Positions 12,734 through 25,811 of a DNA stretch of 64,000 bases are shown one piece after another. The notes under the pieces were generated by a model. The model was given only the letters and a program-made list of their open reading frames with translations, ran no database searches and had not been told where the DNA came from. Location of the stretch: assembly GCA_902702965.1 (NCBI GenBank), contig CACRXP010000382.1:436995-500994 (forward strand), written 5' to 3'. The first letter of the stretch is position 1, and every line of letters starts with the position of its first letter. The position numbers and the translations under genes were made by a program. Source of the DNA: Spirometra erinaceieuropaei. Taxonomy: Eukaryota; Platyhelminthes; Cestoda; Diphyllobothriidea; Diphyllobothriidae.

Positions 12734-14825
12734 CTGTAAAAACAAGATAACAAAGTATCGCAGACAGCTAGAAGGAGTTTAAATGTCAAAATTCGAGTTA
12801 GTCGGCATGTCCATTCATACTGTCAGAATCTCAAACTATACCACTTTGTCAGCAACCAGTTCCTACGGGCCGATGGGTACAGGTGCCCGATAATGTGACT
12901 ACGTTAATGGTTTAATGAAAAAAACATGATGCCGTTAACTACTTCCTCTGTGGTAAAAGGGCTCAGCATACCTTGGCACTTTTTGACCTTAATGAAGTTC
13001 TCCTTCACCTATTCTACCGACCGCCTGATTACGAACATTTTTCATTTGTATCACTAACGGTAAAGCATCTGTTTACCACATGGAAAACTTGTAGTGGTGA
13101 TTATGTTGTCGAAATCTTTCCCAGTCTCATTTTAACTCTACCCGGACGCATCTTTTCTGTTAAACACACTTCCCCATGGTGTTTATCCGTCTACATAAAG
13201 AACAAACTCAGTAGTCTGCTCTAAAGATGCCAGACAAAAGGCCATTTCACATCTTCTTAGAGGTTTGAACAATATGCTCCACAAAACTAATGCAGAAATG
13301 GTAAACGTAGTCCACTTTTCATCTGTAATACCTCGCGATTAACGTTTGCTTTTTGTTATTTAGCCGTTTGAGTGAACTTGAAATCAAAGCCCCAAGGCGA
13401 CACAGAGTTGCCTTATAGTTCACTGAACAAACAAGGCAAACAAGTGAAGGTCCTTCCGATGCGATGTTTGTTGCCAACTTTCAGAATAGCATGGCTTATA
13501 TGTTTAGAGGACTTACCTTTCTGGTTTGAAATCCAACCCACATAAGTCATGCCCACAAAGAAATTCCTCGGAATACCCGATAATGCGGAAAGGCTTTCTA
13601 TTCTTTGTGCCAATTCAAGTTCAATTTCACCCTCCAGGAGTCCGAAAATGTCTTAGGTTTGAATTTGATATGATTTTAATACTGGATGACCTATCTTCTA
13701 ATTTGCCGATTGGATATGGTGACTAAAGCAGCTTTTCAGCAAACGTTTCTCAGAGTTTCAGGGTAGCCCGTTTGAAAAACATTACCTCACGAGCCACTTT
13801 TAGAGCACGTTTGAGTCTGCGTTGCAAATAGCCTAATTTTCTGACTGTTTGCCAGTATTTTTCAAAAGTCAGGACAGTTTTCTTTTACTTCATTGACGTC
13901 TTTGTTAGTCAATTACGCCGATCGTGAAGATCCAACCATTTTGAGCACAGGGAATATGGGCATTACGGCACGGTTTAACATTACAACGGCTCTTCTTCAC
14001 TATTGCTCCGTAGCATGCAATCTCAATAGAATGCCAGTGTGCCTTCCAAACTACAAAAATTCCTTAGTAACATAATGTGCTTGGGATAGTTTCAGCGCAA
14101 CTTTCAATACAAAGCTCACACATCCACAATATTACAAAAAATTTGAAAAAAATGTCGATTTTAAAAATAATGAAAATTTTCTATCTACATTCGGTTAACT
14201 TCTACATACTAAGTTTGTATGTTTATTCCGCTGAGCGGCTATTGAGGATTTTCACGCTAAATAAACTTTCACCTTCAAATTAGTTGGACGGTAGTTAGTT
14301 TTCAATGAAGCTTATTTGGTCTTGCGTATTTTTTGAGCCATAGAGTAAAAGATTTTTCGGTCCGTTTCTTTTCTGCCCGTTGATGGAAAGCAAAAGTTAC
14401 AATGTCCATCAAACCGAAAAATGGTATTTAAAACGCGTTCTGGTTTTTGAATGAAAGGTGTACTAAATCAGTGCTGCTTTGAATAAGTGTATAACATAGG
14501 TACGTTTGATTTAAATCGATTTTCTAGGGTTTGTTTTTTGATAGAGGATATTTTAACTAAATGGGGAAAAATATTTCCTATTTAACAAAATTTCTTTGTG
14601 GGTAAAAAAATTATCTTTAGAGCAGGTTTTTCGAAAACATTTACGTGGCTTATAATCTGTTTAAAATTGCTACAAACTGCTGATCAGAACCAATGTTACT
14701 GCATTTACTTATGCTTCTTTTAGAATTTTTATGTTCAACTGTGCGGGACTTGACATGGTCTGCAATTTTCTTAATAATTATAAGCATATGTAAACGAGGA
14801 ATCTACACAACAAAACAGGAGCTAC

Positions 14826-14896
14826 TGAGTGGACTCGAACTACCGATCTCTCGAATTCTCGGTAAATGCTCTAACTCTAAGCTGCGGATATCACAC
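14826..14896 (-). repeat. tRNA-like relic (possible tRNA-derived SINE head)
   Basis: On the minus strand a D-arm-like GCTTAGAGTTAGAGC is followed about 30 bases later by a B-box-like AGTTCGAGTCC, the spacing of a Pol III type 2 promoter. The region between does not form a normal five-pair, seven-base anticodon arm, and the acceptor stem is poor. It is therefore a relic or SINE head rather than a working tRNA gene. Confidence 0.4.
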
Positions 14897-16324
14897 CTTC
14901 CAATGCCGACAAAGGCATGCTTCCATTAGATAGGAGCCGTTTTCTGAAAATATGCGTAATTTACCATTTTGACAGGAGAGTAAGGAGACGTATCGATTAT
15001 TCATTCATATAGCAACAAATTCGCCGCGCACATTTGCGTGGTATATCAGCTGCCCAGAAATTCAGATGTCCAGATTTCGTACACTTCTAACAACATTGCA
15101 TTTTGTTTGTCGCAGTCCTTATATCAAGTAGTCTCCTATAACTAGACTTATCCTTTTATTTCATCCCGCCATAACCAAAAGCATATAGCATGGCTTCAGA
15201 CATTGTATTCTACTGTGAGTTAGGAAATTAAACCCATTACCAGGCCCATCTCAATCAATAGGGAAGAACACACATTTTTTGATTGGATGATAAAAATGAA
15301 GAACAAGTTAGCGAAAGCAATAAGTTAGAAACGGCCTGTTTAATGCGCGATGTTCAATAATCTTAGAGAAACATATTATTTAAATCGACTATCTTGAAGG
15401 GCTCTTAGAAAGAAGGTCAACTCAGTGGAGATCAAACCTAAAATAATCCACTTTTGCCAGTACACGCACATAGCAATGCAAAATACGCCTTCCCGAACAT
15501 ATAATTTCGAGTATAGTTTTTGAAGTCTAGGGGTTGGCACTTACATCTTATTTGTGTGCAACGCGAGGTGATATATGTGAAACATTACATCGACCGACTG
15601 AACGTACTGCAGTTAGTGGCGAAGTAGAAGGATAAGACAAGCGCCTGGTCATCAGGAGTCTGATACAAGAGACCATTAGTTGCGTAGATGTATGAAATCT
15701 GACTTTCACTCACAAAATTGCCTGTAAACTATGTCACTGTCGATGATCACGTTTAAATCCCATTGCACAAAAACTTGAAGCTTAATAAAAGGCCTATCTG
15801 GTTTGCGTTGTTTCCGCAGCAGCAGAAAGTTCGGTTTGTTAAAATTACACGTACATGATGAGTTTCATAGATGAGCATTTGAGCCCCAATTACAACGAAA
15901 TGTTTGAACACAGAGAGCTGCGTCCTCAGATGTGCTGGTAGTATTTTCTGTAATTTTGAGTGACACACACAGAGGCTTCATCACTGCTTTGTGATAAGTT
16001 GACTGAAATGGAACAGAAGGCGGACGGTTGCCCCTCATATGCGACAAAGATTATAACTGCTCCGATGGGCGACTACTTGTAACTTCCGTCTAACCTGGGT
16101 TGTAAATGGGGAATTGCTTTTCGCCTACTTCATTCTCTCTGACTTCAACCAAATGATAAACCTCATTCAAACCGATTGGTGATTAATTCGATCCCAATGG
16201 CTGACGTCACACAGTCTATGCTTATCGCATGCCATACGCGAGCGCCACATGTTTCGCAAAGAATAATTTGAAATCCTTGAAGTCACATCTTACACAGTCT
16301 GGTAAAGGTTGATGCCGTCGGATA

Positions 16325-16968
16325 TTCAAAGAAATTCAAATATGGCGAGGTTTGGTTTTGCAGCCCCACTTTATCGATACCATATGGTTCGCTTACTAAA
16401 ATAATATTAGTTAACATACCTAACTTAGCCACTCGCTGGATCAAGAAGGGAAAGAGATCGCAAGTAGAGCTCGAAGCATGCGCAGGGATGCGCGTGAAGG
16501 TGACGTGTAAACGTTTTCCTCGCGACACAGTCACTCGCTGGATTAGTAAGATCAGGAGGATGCAATCACAACTGGAAGGCCAGGGGTGGAACCGCGTGGT
16601 AATTTGCAGTGCATGGCCACTGAATTAGAACTAACGGAGTTCCAGTGCGTCCGAAAAAATCCATTAGCAGGCCTACTTAGCTACTTGCTGGATTAGGATA
16701 ATAAAGAGGACGAAAGCGGGACTCGAAGCACACACGGGAAAGCACGTGCGAACTGATATCTGAAGTAAGCGAGGCTGGCGTATAAGCACTCCGCTCTCCT
16801 GTGGCACAGTTACTTGCTAAATTAAAATGGTATAGAAGGTGCAAGCACGTGAATTTTATAAGGTCAGTGTACTCGAATTTACTTTAACTGTTTTAGTAAG
16901 CTACTCGTATGGTAACAATTAAGTGGGGCTGCAGAACCAAACCTCGCCGAAATATTTTTGGAAATCAC
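16325..16968. mobile_element. Composite element: inverted-repeat arms around a duplicated internal unit
   Basis: Arms of about 90 bases (16325-16413 and 16877-16968) are inverted copies: GCGAGGTTTGGTTNTGCAGC and CCCCACTT on the left recur reversed on the right, as does GCTTACTAAAA. Between them the phrase CACTCGCTGGATTAG and its variants start near 16428, 16529, 16680 and 16809. The first and third units share a longer block (RRGACTCGAAGCAYRC). The interior thus looks like a diverged direct duplication of about 250-280 bases. No ORF of note, so it is a non-autonomous element. Confidence 0.7.
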
Positions 16969-18556
16969 TAGGCAGGACTGTATTATATGTTTACGTCTAG
17001 GCCCCCCCCCGTCAACCAATACTTTCCTTTATCCGTAATAAAGTCGTCGGACATGTGAAAACTGCATAATTATTCAGCAGAAAGATTCTCGATTTCCGGG
17101 GTTTCGCATATCTAGTAGACTTTGATGTTCTTGAAGGACTTAAAAGGTTGTGTGGTTACACGTAGCACTCTCACTAGGAAAAGAGGTTCGTTTCATTAAG
17201 TAGACGAGACTACATCTCCTATGTTTTTTCGTAATGCTTGTACCAAATTAATTTAGCAAATAACCGGCCCACTTACATGTGTTAATATTTTGCAAATCAC
17301 GTTTTTGCATACGGTTTGTATAAAGGTTACGCAACTCGTGATAATGAGAATAAATGCCCATCCAAAAATGTGACATTCAGCACATTGATTTGAAGATCAA
17401 AATGCCTTGCTTCAGGGTTGCCAATATCGGTCGTACAGTGAAGTCTTGGGAAATATGAAAGCAAGTTAGCTGGTTTGCACTCGGGATCAGCATGACATAG
17501 CGATTCCTTGACGAATTAATTTTATATGCGTGAGAGGAAGAAGAGATTAATAACGACTTCTGCTAAACAACAAAATACAGCTCCGGAGAAAAGATACAAC
17601 GACGAATGGTCCAAGTCTAACGTCCTTCCTGCTGTAACGTAAGCAGTCAGTGAAATTGTAAGTAATCATTGTGATATCTGAGCTTAACCTTATCAGATTT
17701 GGCAAATGCTGTAAATAAAAGAGGAAAAGCCTCGGTGGATATGGACAACCGCAAAGACCACAAAACTTGCATACTTAAAACACATGAAACGTAGTAGGTA
17801 TTTCCCCAAGGGTCATTTATACTCGAACTCCTTTTGCCACGGGAAATATCTTCGTATTAGCTTTTTGACTTGCTATGTGAGGTCCAACTGACTCCCTAAG
17901 GAAAATTTTGGGAAGTAGAAATGCCTCGAAACCCATATCCTTTTAATTAGAAATCTGAAATGCCCCTGTCCTAAAAGGCAGTCGCAACGTAGGTTGGTAA
18001 CTTTATTGCTTACCGTCCAGTAATCCCCCTAACGTAAGCGAATACGTAAGCATCGACTGGGAGTATAAGGAGGCATTCCCCTTTCACACCACCTGTAATA
18101 AAAAATTGAAGATTGTTCTGCGGTTGGATAATAGCTTGCCTCTTAGTTTTGCCAAGGAGAGACGTCTTATGTATATTAAAACGCCAAATTAAATTCTAAA
18201 GTACGGATGTTCTTCAGCAGCCCCGAAGACTCAGAGCTTTATACGGTGCACACATATCATTTAAAAGTACGAAAAACCAAAATAAAACGTGAACCACTTT
18301 TTCGGATTTCTTATGAATGATTTTATCTTAAGTGCAACAAGTGGTGAATTCTATTGACTTCTTTGCAAAATAATACTAAAAATTCATAAATACTCGAAAG
18401 TATGCCTGGCAATATAATTTGACCATAAAAGCTTTGCTCATTTTTTGTAATATTCTTGATAAGCACAGAGATTCCGAACACCCTTAGGATCACGATGATG
18501 TGAACATTTCCCTCTTTCACCAATTAAGCATGTTTTTGGCAAGAGTCAGAAAGTAC

Positions 18557-20132
18557 TCTGTGTCACTCGTTCAATTTGCATTTTAACATTTTCGGAGGGC
18601 TTCCAGGGCCTACCTAAGTCCATATTGTTCGGTCTTCTTGCTGGAACATTGGAGTCTAAAAAGCCAGTTCGTCCATATACCAGAGATTCGGGACGTTGTC
18701 CAGCAACGTTGCTCCTTAAAACGGACTGTCTAGTGTCCATTTCTGCTGTCGGAAGACAGTTATAGTCCTCTAGAGGTAGTTGTGAAAGCTGTAAAGCTGC
18801 TCGCGAAATTTGCGAGGGGAGAGTACCCTCGAGGGATTTAGCCGAGGTCACGGGCACCGCTGTAGGTGGCGCAATCACGGGCCCCGGTCTGGGAACTCTG
18901 GAGGTGGTTGACTGAACAGCCGCCATCGCCGCTGCGGCTGCGGCCGCGGCCGCCGCGACCGCGCTGGCGGCAGCCACGGGCGGGTAGGGTTTGGCTGCTG
19001 GGGGCTGTGCAGTGGAAGTTAGAGCTTCCAGTGTGTCGTAAGGACTAATCTCAGTGTCCGACCAGTAGGGAAGGGAACCGTGGAAATGCGGTCTGAGGGC
19101 TCTCCGCGCAGTGACGGCACCTGTTGGCTGCTCCGAGAGATTCATCGTAGCATTTGCCGCTGCAGCTAGGAGGGCCGATAGGAGGGGGTTCGTTTGCGGC
19201 GGTGACTGGGGCTGCTGCGAAACAAAGCCACGCGTATTTGATGTCGTCTGATTCATCGGCAAGATGGCAGTCGTTTTTGGCGAACCCTGTATAGAGGAGT
19301 CCCTCTCGCATTGGATTCCCTTATCAAGAACGTCAGGAAAAGTACGTTCCAACTGCTGCATTGTTTGAAAGAAGTGCGCGTTACCCTCGAGTTCAGAGGG
19401 CCACCTGGGTAGTGGAGGACTTGAGGCCCGAAAACGTCTTGGGGACTTGACACTGGAGGGGGATGTGTCTGAGACCAACTCAAAAGCCTTTGAAGATAAA
19501 CTCCTAACAAATGGAGGTCTAGGACGGTAGTTTCCTCCTGTTGAGGATATACCACTGCCATGAACAATGGCGTTCTCGGGCAGATTTCTAGACAGTGGCG
19601 TAGGCATGTGGCCCATGGGAGGTCCTCTCCTATAGGAGGGTTCGCTTCGATTTCCGAGTCCAAAGTGAACTCGCGGGGTTTGTTGCTGGGACGATTGGGG
19701 CATGACCGACTGTTGATGATGCTGCTGCTGCTGTTGCTGCTGCTGAGATTGTGACTGTTGAGAAGGTATGGGAAATCGTTGGCGGTCCCTAGGGGCATTG
19801 TATCCTGTTCTACAATTTCCATTACCACCAGACATTCGACTATACAAATCTGCTAAGAGTTTATTTGCAAGAACATCTGGTGGTCTCTCGGCAACAGTAT
19901 CTTCGGTGTCGTCGCGGTCAGACTGATCGCCTGTAGGTGTTCTGTTAGGTGTGCAGTAGCGGCTAAATTGATTCGGAGGGTACTTTTGTGGATCTAATAA
20001 ACACTCCGGCTGCGATTGTAGATATCCGTCAGTCTGTTGCTGATAAGGAGTGGGAGGATAACAGTGATGTTTTTCTTTGGAAGTTTGGGATTGCTCGCTT
20101 GATAACCCACTATCAATCGACTCCTCAGCCAT
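18557..20132 (-). CDS. syd-1: SYD-1/SYDE-like RhoGAP, first coding exon (disordered N-terminal region)
   Basis: First recognised coding exon of a synapse-defective (SYD-1/SYDE) RhoGAP; it supplies residues 1-525 plus one base of codon 526. I start at the ATG at 20132-20130 (MAEESIDSGL) because an in-frame TAA lies 14 codons upstream. The ATG directly follows a CCCACAG that could also be a splice acceptor, so an earlier exon is possible. The chain is low complexity and rich in S, P and Q: a glutamine tract at about residues 128-151 (CAG/CAA, near 19690-19750) and an alanine run at about 391-402 (near 18915-18950). No PDZ domain is visible, although C. elegans SYD-1 has one. The exon ends CAGA|GTACTT at 18557/18556, phase 1. 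In this frame a TGA follows within the presumed intron. Its place in the gene is inferred from splice phase and order, since the disordered sequence is not diagnostic by itself. Confidence 0.8.
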
Positions 20133-21130
20133 CTGTGGGCGAACGGAAGGCAGCACCAACAGCTGCTCTGTTTACCCCGTAAAGCATTATCACCGTCGTC
20201 GTCGAAAACCGACGTTTTTTGGTGGGCACCCAACCATGATCCCTACCTGCTGCAGTCCTACAAACACGGGGCAGAAGTGGAAGGCAACAGCGGGTTGATT
20301 GGAAAACGCAGCAGGTAGATTATCGTTCCAGGTCGGTCCACTAAAGCGAGTAGCTACAAAGCAGCATTGTCCGGAATCTGTCTGCGCGTGCGTGGGTGTG
20401 TGAGTGGTGCATACGTCAAAGGCGCATTGGTTGGTAAAACTCTCCGGCTAGCTTGTTTGCTGGCTAGCTCACGTGTGTACGCACGCCCGTTTGGCAGGGA
20501 GTTGTAGGAGTGGAGTGGAAGAAGCGGTGGCAGTAGTAGCAGTAGTAGAAGAGCAGTAATGTAAGTTGCTTCCGTGAGCCGTCCAGCGCCGACGCTAGAA
20601 GCGTAATCCCTTCGCCGCCCCTCTGCTCTCTCGCACATCCCCTCGCCCATGCACGCGTTAAGCGAGCTGCTCAGACTGTCGGACCTCTGATTGGTTGGCC
20701 CTACCGGGACTCAACTACCTAAGTATCGACCCAGGCGGTAGCAAACAGTCCCAGCAGCAGGGCCGGTAGCTTGCGCGCCGTCTCCTGGTCTGGTTGTCGC
20801 TGTCTGCCTGTCTCGATTTTGTGTAGTTAGTTTTATCCGCACACGCACGCACACTCCCGGCGCTAGAACCAGCTCTGACTGTGAGCTGTGGCATTACTCG
20901 CGCCCACTATTGGCAGCGTCGGCATGGTGGCAACGAAGTGGCTATGACGAGAGAGCCGCGCACACGCATGCGCATGCGTGCAGCGTACTCGCGCCTTAAC
21001 AAGTTGAAGGAAAACGAAATCGAAAAGGTGGTTGTAATTTTCGGTGACTACGGCCGCACACACACACACGCACACACCCCACCCCACGGTCCATTTCGCG
21101 CGTGCGGTGGCATGCTGTTCTCATGTGACT
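20133..21130 (-). promoter_or_regulatory. CpG-rich promoter and 5' UTR region of the SYD-1-like gene
   Basis: Directly upstream (minus-strand sense) of the first ATG lies about 1 kb that is clearly richer in G+C and CpG than its AT-rich surroundings, with GCGCGT/CGCACGC clusters at about 20390-20480, 20590-20660, 20760-20860 and 20940-21000. An inverted CCAAT-type sequence (GATTGGTTGG) sits at about 20689-20698. A short CA-type run with ACGC interruptions lies at 21058-21079. No TATA box stands out, which fits a dispersed CpG-type promoter. The transcription start and any 5' UTR intron cannot be placed from sequence alone. Confidence 0.5.
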
Positions 21131-24100
21131 GAGTACGCTGGAAGCTCAAGGAAACCCCGCGATTGAAGGGGGTATTGAGAAGGGGGAGGGGACAGGAGGA
21201 GGAGTGAAGATGAAACTGAGCGCAGTCGGAAGACCGAGTAAAGTCTTGCTAACCGTGTTCAGCGAGGCGATTTGTCTCAACCCAGTCGGACGAGCTACAT
21301 TTCTAGGCTCACTACCCTAGGAGGGGTGGTGGGTGAGGGCAGTCGTTTTGATCAGGGACAGTTTACACAGTATGAATTTGAGGGCGCTACGCTGGGGCGT
21401 TGCAGATCATTTCGCATTTAAGTCTAGAGACTAATCTGTATTTACCCCCATCTGGACTAAGTCTGCCTCCACATCTCCTGCTTCTGAAATGCGGATGTCC
21501 ACTTACATAAATCCGCCGTAACACATCCTCCTAATCAGTAGGTCACTAGTAATGCTAAGAAGAGGCAGGAACTCAACGCTATTTTCCTTCATCTGGCTTT
21601 ACCGGCTTGATGCACAATGGGGCAACTACTGGGGAAAGGGCCCAACCGAAACGGATGAACCAAGATCTCACAAATGAAGCCGGTGAAAGAAATCGTCGAC
21701 TGGCCTTTGCAAAATAAAATTTTCCGCTCCCAGCAAGCTTTCGAACGCAAGCGCATAGAAGACAAACGTCCTCTGCCAGAAGACGTGAAACAAAAAAAGC
21801 AATTGTACAGAATAAAAAGGTGATTTTCAAGTTTTTCTTAAATGCTTACGCGCTAAGTTTTAGGGTTTCGCACTACAGACATGGTCAGGATTTATGTTAT
21901 GGTAGGAGTCAACTACAGTTTTCTCATTGGGGTTACATACCATACACTTCCCTGCACTAGGTTATGCCACAGCGATCCCTCAGTGGGAACTTTAGGAGTG
22001 TTTTGGTCAACCGACCTATATTTTGGCTAGCAATATGAGTATTTGGCGAAACTTATAAACACGTAAGTTAAGACAGGTAGCAAGCTTGGAATCCACACAG
22101 GAGCCTAAAACGTAGTCTTCTTAAGGTAGGCAACTTGTTTCTCGTGAAACTGCTTCTAATGGCAAAAGCACGCTAGGCGCCCGTTTTTTGTGCCGCGCAC
22201 TCCACACCATCGGCGATTTTCAGGAGCACTGGAACACCCGTTGTACATACTTCCGCGGTCTCATATTCCATCGAAGTTAGGAATAGTCTAGAAAGCTTCA
22301 GTCACCACAAAACCTTATTTGTCCTTGCGAAATCGAATCCCACAAAGATTCCGTCTTCGTGGTGTCTTCTAACGCATTCGCATCTTCGTTTAACCCAAGA
22401 CGTTCATTATAGCAATATGGGAGTCCACTCTATGCTAATTATTTTGAAAAAAAATGGTTAAAATCAAAATTTGTCAGATGTGTTTTAGAATGCGGTAAAA
22501 TTAAATAAGGCTGAATGACAAATTTACAAGGCCTCAAGGGAATTTGACGATGTTAATGGTTAGTTAAATTTTCGTTTGCGTCACGAAGTCGCTTAACACA
22601 AAGTCCGTCGGAGGGCGAATCCCACGACTGACGTTACAATACTTACACGGAAATTATAGGGGAAAAGAGTTAATTCCAAATAAACCTATAAACACGAATA
22701 GTAGGGTGAGTTAGTGGAACCAGCCGACCTTTCTGATTTCCAGATGAGCCTTAAAACTGCTTTAAGGAGACATTTTTAGGAACCTGCCGGACAATGTCGG
22801 CTTATGATGGAGGATGGACGTTTCTGGTCAAGTTCTTCATTCACTCTTTGTTTATCCAGATACACAGAGCACAGTTAGTTAACTACTCAACGAACGTCTA
22901 GTCGTTCACACAAATCGACTTTTAAATGCTCCCCATAACTTTCAGCGAAAATAATTCATCTAGTAGTTAATCGCCCTAAAAACCTTAGTTTCGCACTATT
23001 GATGTGTCGAACGCCAAGACGATTCTTCTAGCAGATGTCCCTGTCTTAGGAACGGAGACAAAATGGGATGAACGGAACCTTGTTCCAATCCACCCCCTTG
23101 CGGCCCACTTCTTAATACGAGCCATGTGCTAGCAGGGAGGTAACGAAACAGTGGCAAATAGCAACGTCCACCACTACACGTTTTGGTTTTTGGGCATACT
23201 CCTTATAGATGAACAAAGTAAAGTACTTTGGCCCTTGCAATTGTATAGATTTAATGGTAAATGCTATATCTAGAGAAAGACTGTTAGTGAGGTTTCCCTT
23301 AACTGAGGGTAGGATAGGATATGTGCAAATACTCTTTTATTTGACCATGAAAGGAGGAGGTCCTCAAACCGTTTTGTGAGAAATAACAAAATGTGATCCT
23401 TTTGGCCATTTAATACACGAGTCATGGAGGGAAATATCCAGGTACGTCGTCCTCGTACAAACGATTTGTTTAAAAGTCCAAAGGGATTGTTGAATTTTAC
23501 AGCAGCACGCTATGGGGTAAAAAGTCTCTTTTCAGCAAGGAACGAGAAAACGTTAACTGCGAAGTGCTAGTAGCAAGCAGCATTTTATATTTTGGCACTT
23601 TCTAGTTGACCTTTATGCAATGACCTATAGGTTTTTCGATCAATTACCCAAACTCGTAAAGTGGTCGAGGACTTTAGGTGGCGATATTTTCAACCAGACA
23701 AATTTACATATAAACTCCATCTCACTGAATGAGTAAACTCTGGTCATTTATGACATCTAACATTTTCCAACTGTCACCTACGTCATGGTCAAGTACAACT
23801 GAATTGTTAGATAGAGAACGAAGTTTTTGAAAAAAATAATAATTGAAAAGGCTTAAACTGGTACAGTTATAATGAATCTATATAGGCGTATTTTTCGGAG
23901 TATACATTCATGTTTTCACAGGTGGAATACATCCCCGAAAAAGATAAAAAAGATAGGGGGGCAGCTTCGGCTTATGTGCGACCACCATCATCGTCCTTGT
24001 CGTCGCCATCATCAGTATCATCCAAACACTCCCGAACGTCGAGTCGGGAAGACCCGTGGTTCGGACCATGTTTCAACTGGCTCCAATGTAGGATGTCTCA

Positions 24101-24590
24101 GAGAGGGCTACTGTCTACTTCATCACATTGGTGACGTTGATGACAATAAAACAGATGACAGGATTCAGAGGCGCTGACCAACACAAGTTTCTATCGGTTG
24201 TGGCTTCTAAGAAGTGGCTCAACACCAACTAGGGCATGCCCAGAATCAATCTTGCTGTCGATGTTGGTCGAATGACTTTCAAAACAGTTCATCACTAGGC
24301 TGGACCGACGCATTTGAACCCGTACATGATCGAGCTGATTTTGTGGGCTGTCATAATTTCATTGCCAGGAAACTGGATATGTTAGTGGACTTAAGGATCG
24401 TTGAACAAGACTTCTGGTATTTCTTCCTTCCTCGTCTCGTGCTACATACACAAATGTTTGGTCAGGTCATAAATTGACTGCAAAGATGGTCCAAACTTCG
24501 GTCAGGTTGACACTGTATAAGCACTGGTCATCCTTTTCTCCCGGCGACGTCGGAGTTGCGCAGACCACGGGGGAGTCCAAAGAAGGCAAG
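21131..24590. other. Intergenic stretch without recognised genes
   Basis: AT-rich sequence upstream of the SYD-1-like gene. Only short ORFs with no recognisable domain are present. A CATCATCGTC-type microsatellite-like patch at about 23980-24020 precedes the non-LTR relic. The minus-strand frame 24467-24730 is open for 87 codons but matches nothing I know. Confidence 0.5.
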
Positions 24591-25771
24591 GCCCGACTAA
24601 TGGATGCGGGAACGCTCAGGGTACGTGAGAGCGGTCGACGTGTAAAGAGTGACTCCATTGTGCTAAACCCGTAGCCGTCGGACGAGCACAAAACGAACCT
24701 TGATCCTGCATTGACAGTGTGAACATACATTTAGGTGTTGAACCTCGGAGGATTACGCGATCAACACCATGACAGGAGCAGATGCGCAACTGAGCATGGG
24801 GCTTCTTGCCGCCGGTTGCATCCACTTCGGGCTGACCATCAACACGGATCAAACGGTGGTCGTGCAGCAACCGCAGCCAATGCTGCACAGAGCGTCCCTA
24901 GCATCACGGGCAACAGCACCCAAATGAAGACAACCTCGCCCCTTTTAGACAGGACTCACTTAGCATCAAAATCGACGTTCAGGTGGCTTACCGGATCTCG
25001 AAAGCCAGCCACGCCTTCGGCCGGGCTGCAGGTATCCATCTGGAACAGCCACGAACTTCGATTAAACACGAAGCCCAAAATGTTGAGGGTGATTATGCTG
25101 ACGTCACTATATAGGTTTTGACATGGAGAATCTACACTAGTCAAGCCAGGAAAATCAAGCAACTCCACCGCAGCTATCTTGGATGGCAGGACAGGACTGC
25201 GGACACAGAGGTTTTGGAGCGAACCAGGATCCACGTCATACTGAGACAATTGCAACTGAGATGGTAAGGCCACCTCCTGAGGGTGGACGATAATTGACTC
25301 TCCAAACGACTCTTCGCAGATGTCGCTACGGATTTTTGTCGACATGGATGACGAAACACGTTGACAAAACGACACCATAAAGAGCCCTTTGAAACAGTTG
25401 CAAATAAACTAGGAGACCTAGCATTATCTCGCCCAGAACCGACCGAACTGGAGAAAAGCAGCGAAGATCGAAACAGCAATTAATGTGTCCAGCATGATAG
25501 CAACTGCCCAAGCCTTGATCCACAACGCCAACCCCTTCCTGTGTGCCTATGCTGCCGGCAAACATTCGGCGCACAGATCGGATTCGTCGGACATCTCAGG
25601 ACACAATGCAACAACAACCTAAAAACCCCAACTGTCGCCACCACAACTACCCCCATCAACAAGCCTGCACCAACGCCCACAACTTCCTCGACGAGGACCA
25701 ACTTTACCGTCGGTGAACACACCCCTGTTGCTGCGCCGGCCGTCACTTTCTTCATCCCTACCACATACACC

Positions 25772-25772
<1 letters not shown>

Positions 25773-25810
<38 letters not shown>
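25773..25810. repeat. (CGA)n microsatellite in the finger linker
   Basis: Twelve or so ACG/CGA units encode a threonine run between finger pairs in copy A. Confidence 0.9.

Positions 25811-25811
<1 letters not shown>

Larger units (their letters stand above)
12734..18556 (-). other. Intron 1 of the SYD-1-like gene (5.8 kb)
   Basis: Bounded by GTACTT at 18556 and TTTTTACAG at 12734. The phase-1 joint makes an ATA codon. It is AT-rich with short ORFs only. It contains the composite inverted-repeat element at 16325-16968 and a tRNA-like relic at 14826-14896. An additional small exon inside it cannot be excluded. Confidence 0.7.

Noticed and set aside
19253..19828. 191-codon minus-strand ORF inside the first SYD-1-like exon
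   Set aside because: It is an out-of-frame shadow of the GC-rich coding exon.
24467..24888. Minus-strand ORFs of 87-90 codons as a second gene
   Set aside because: They overlap the degraded plus-strand RT of copy A in the right half; the left part matches nothing known and has no splice support.
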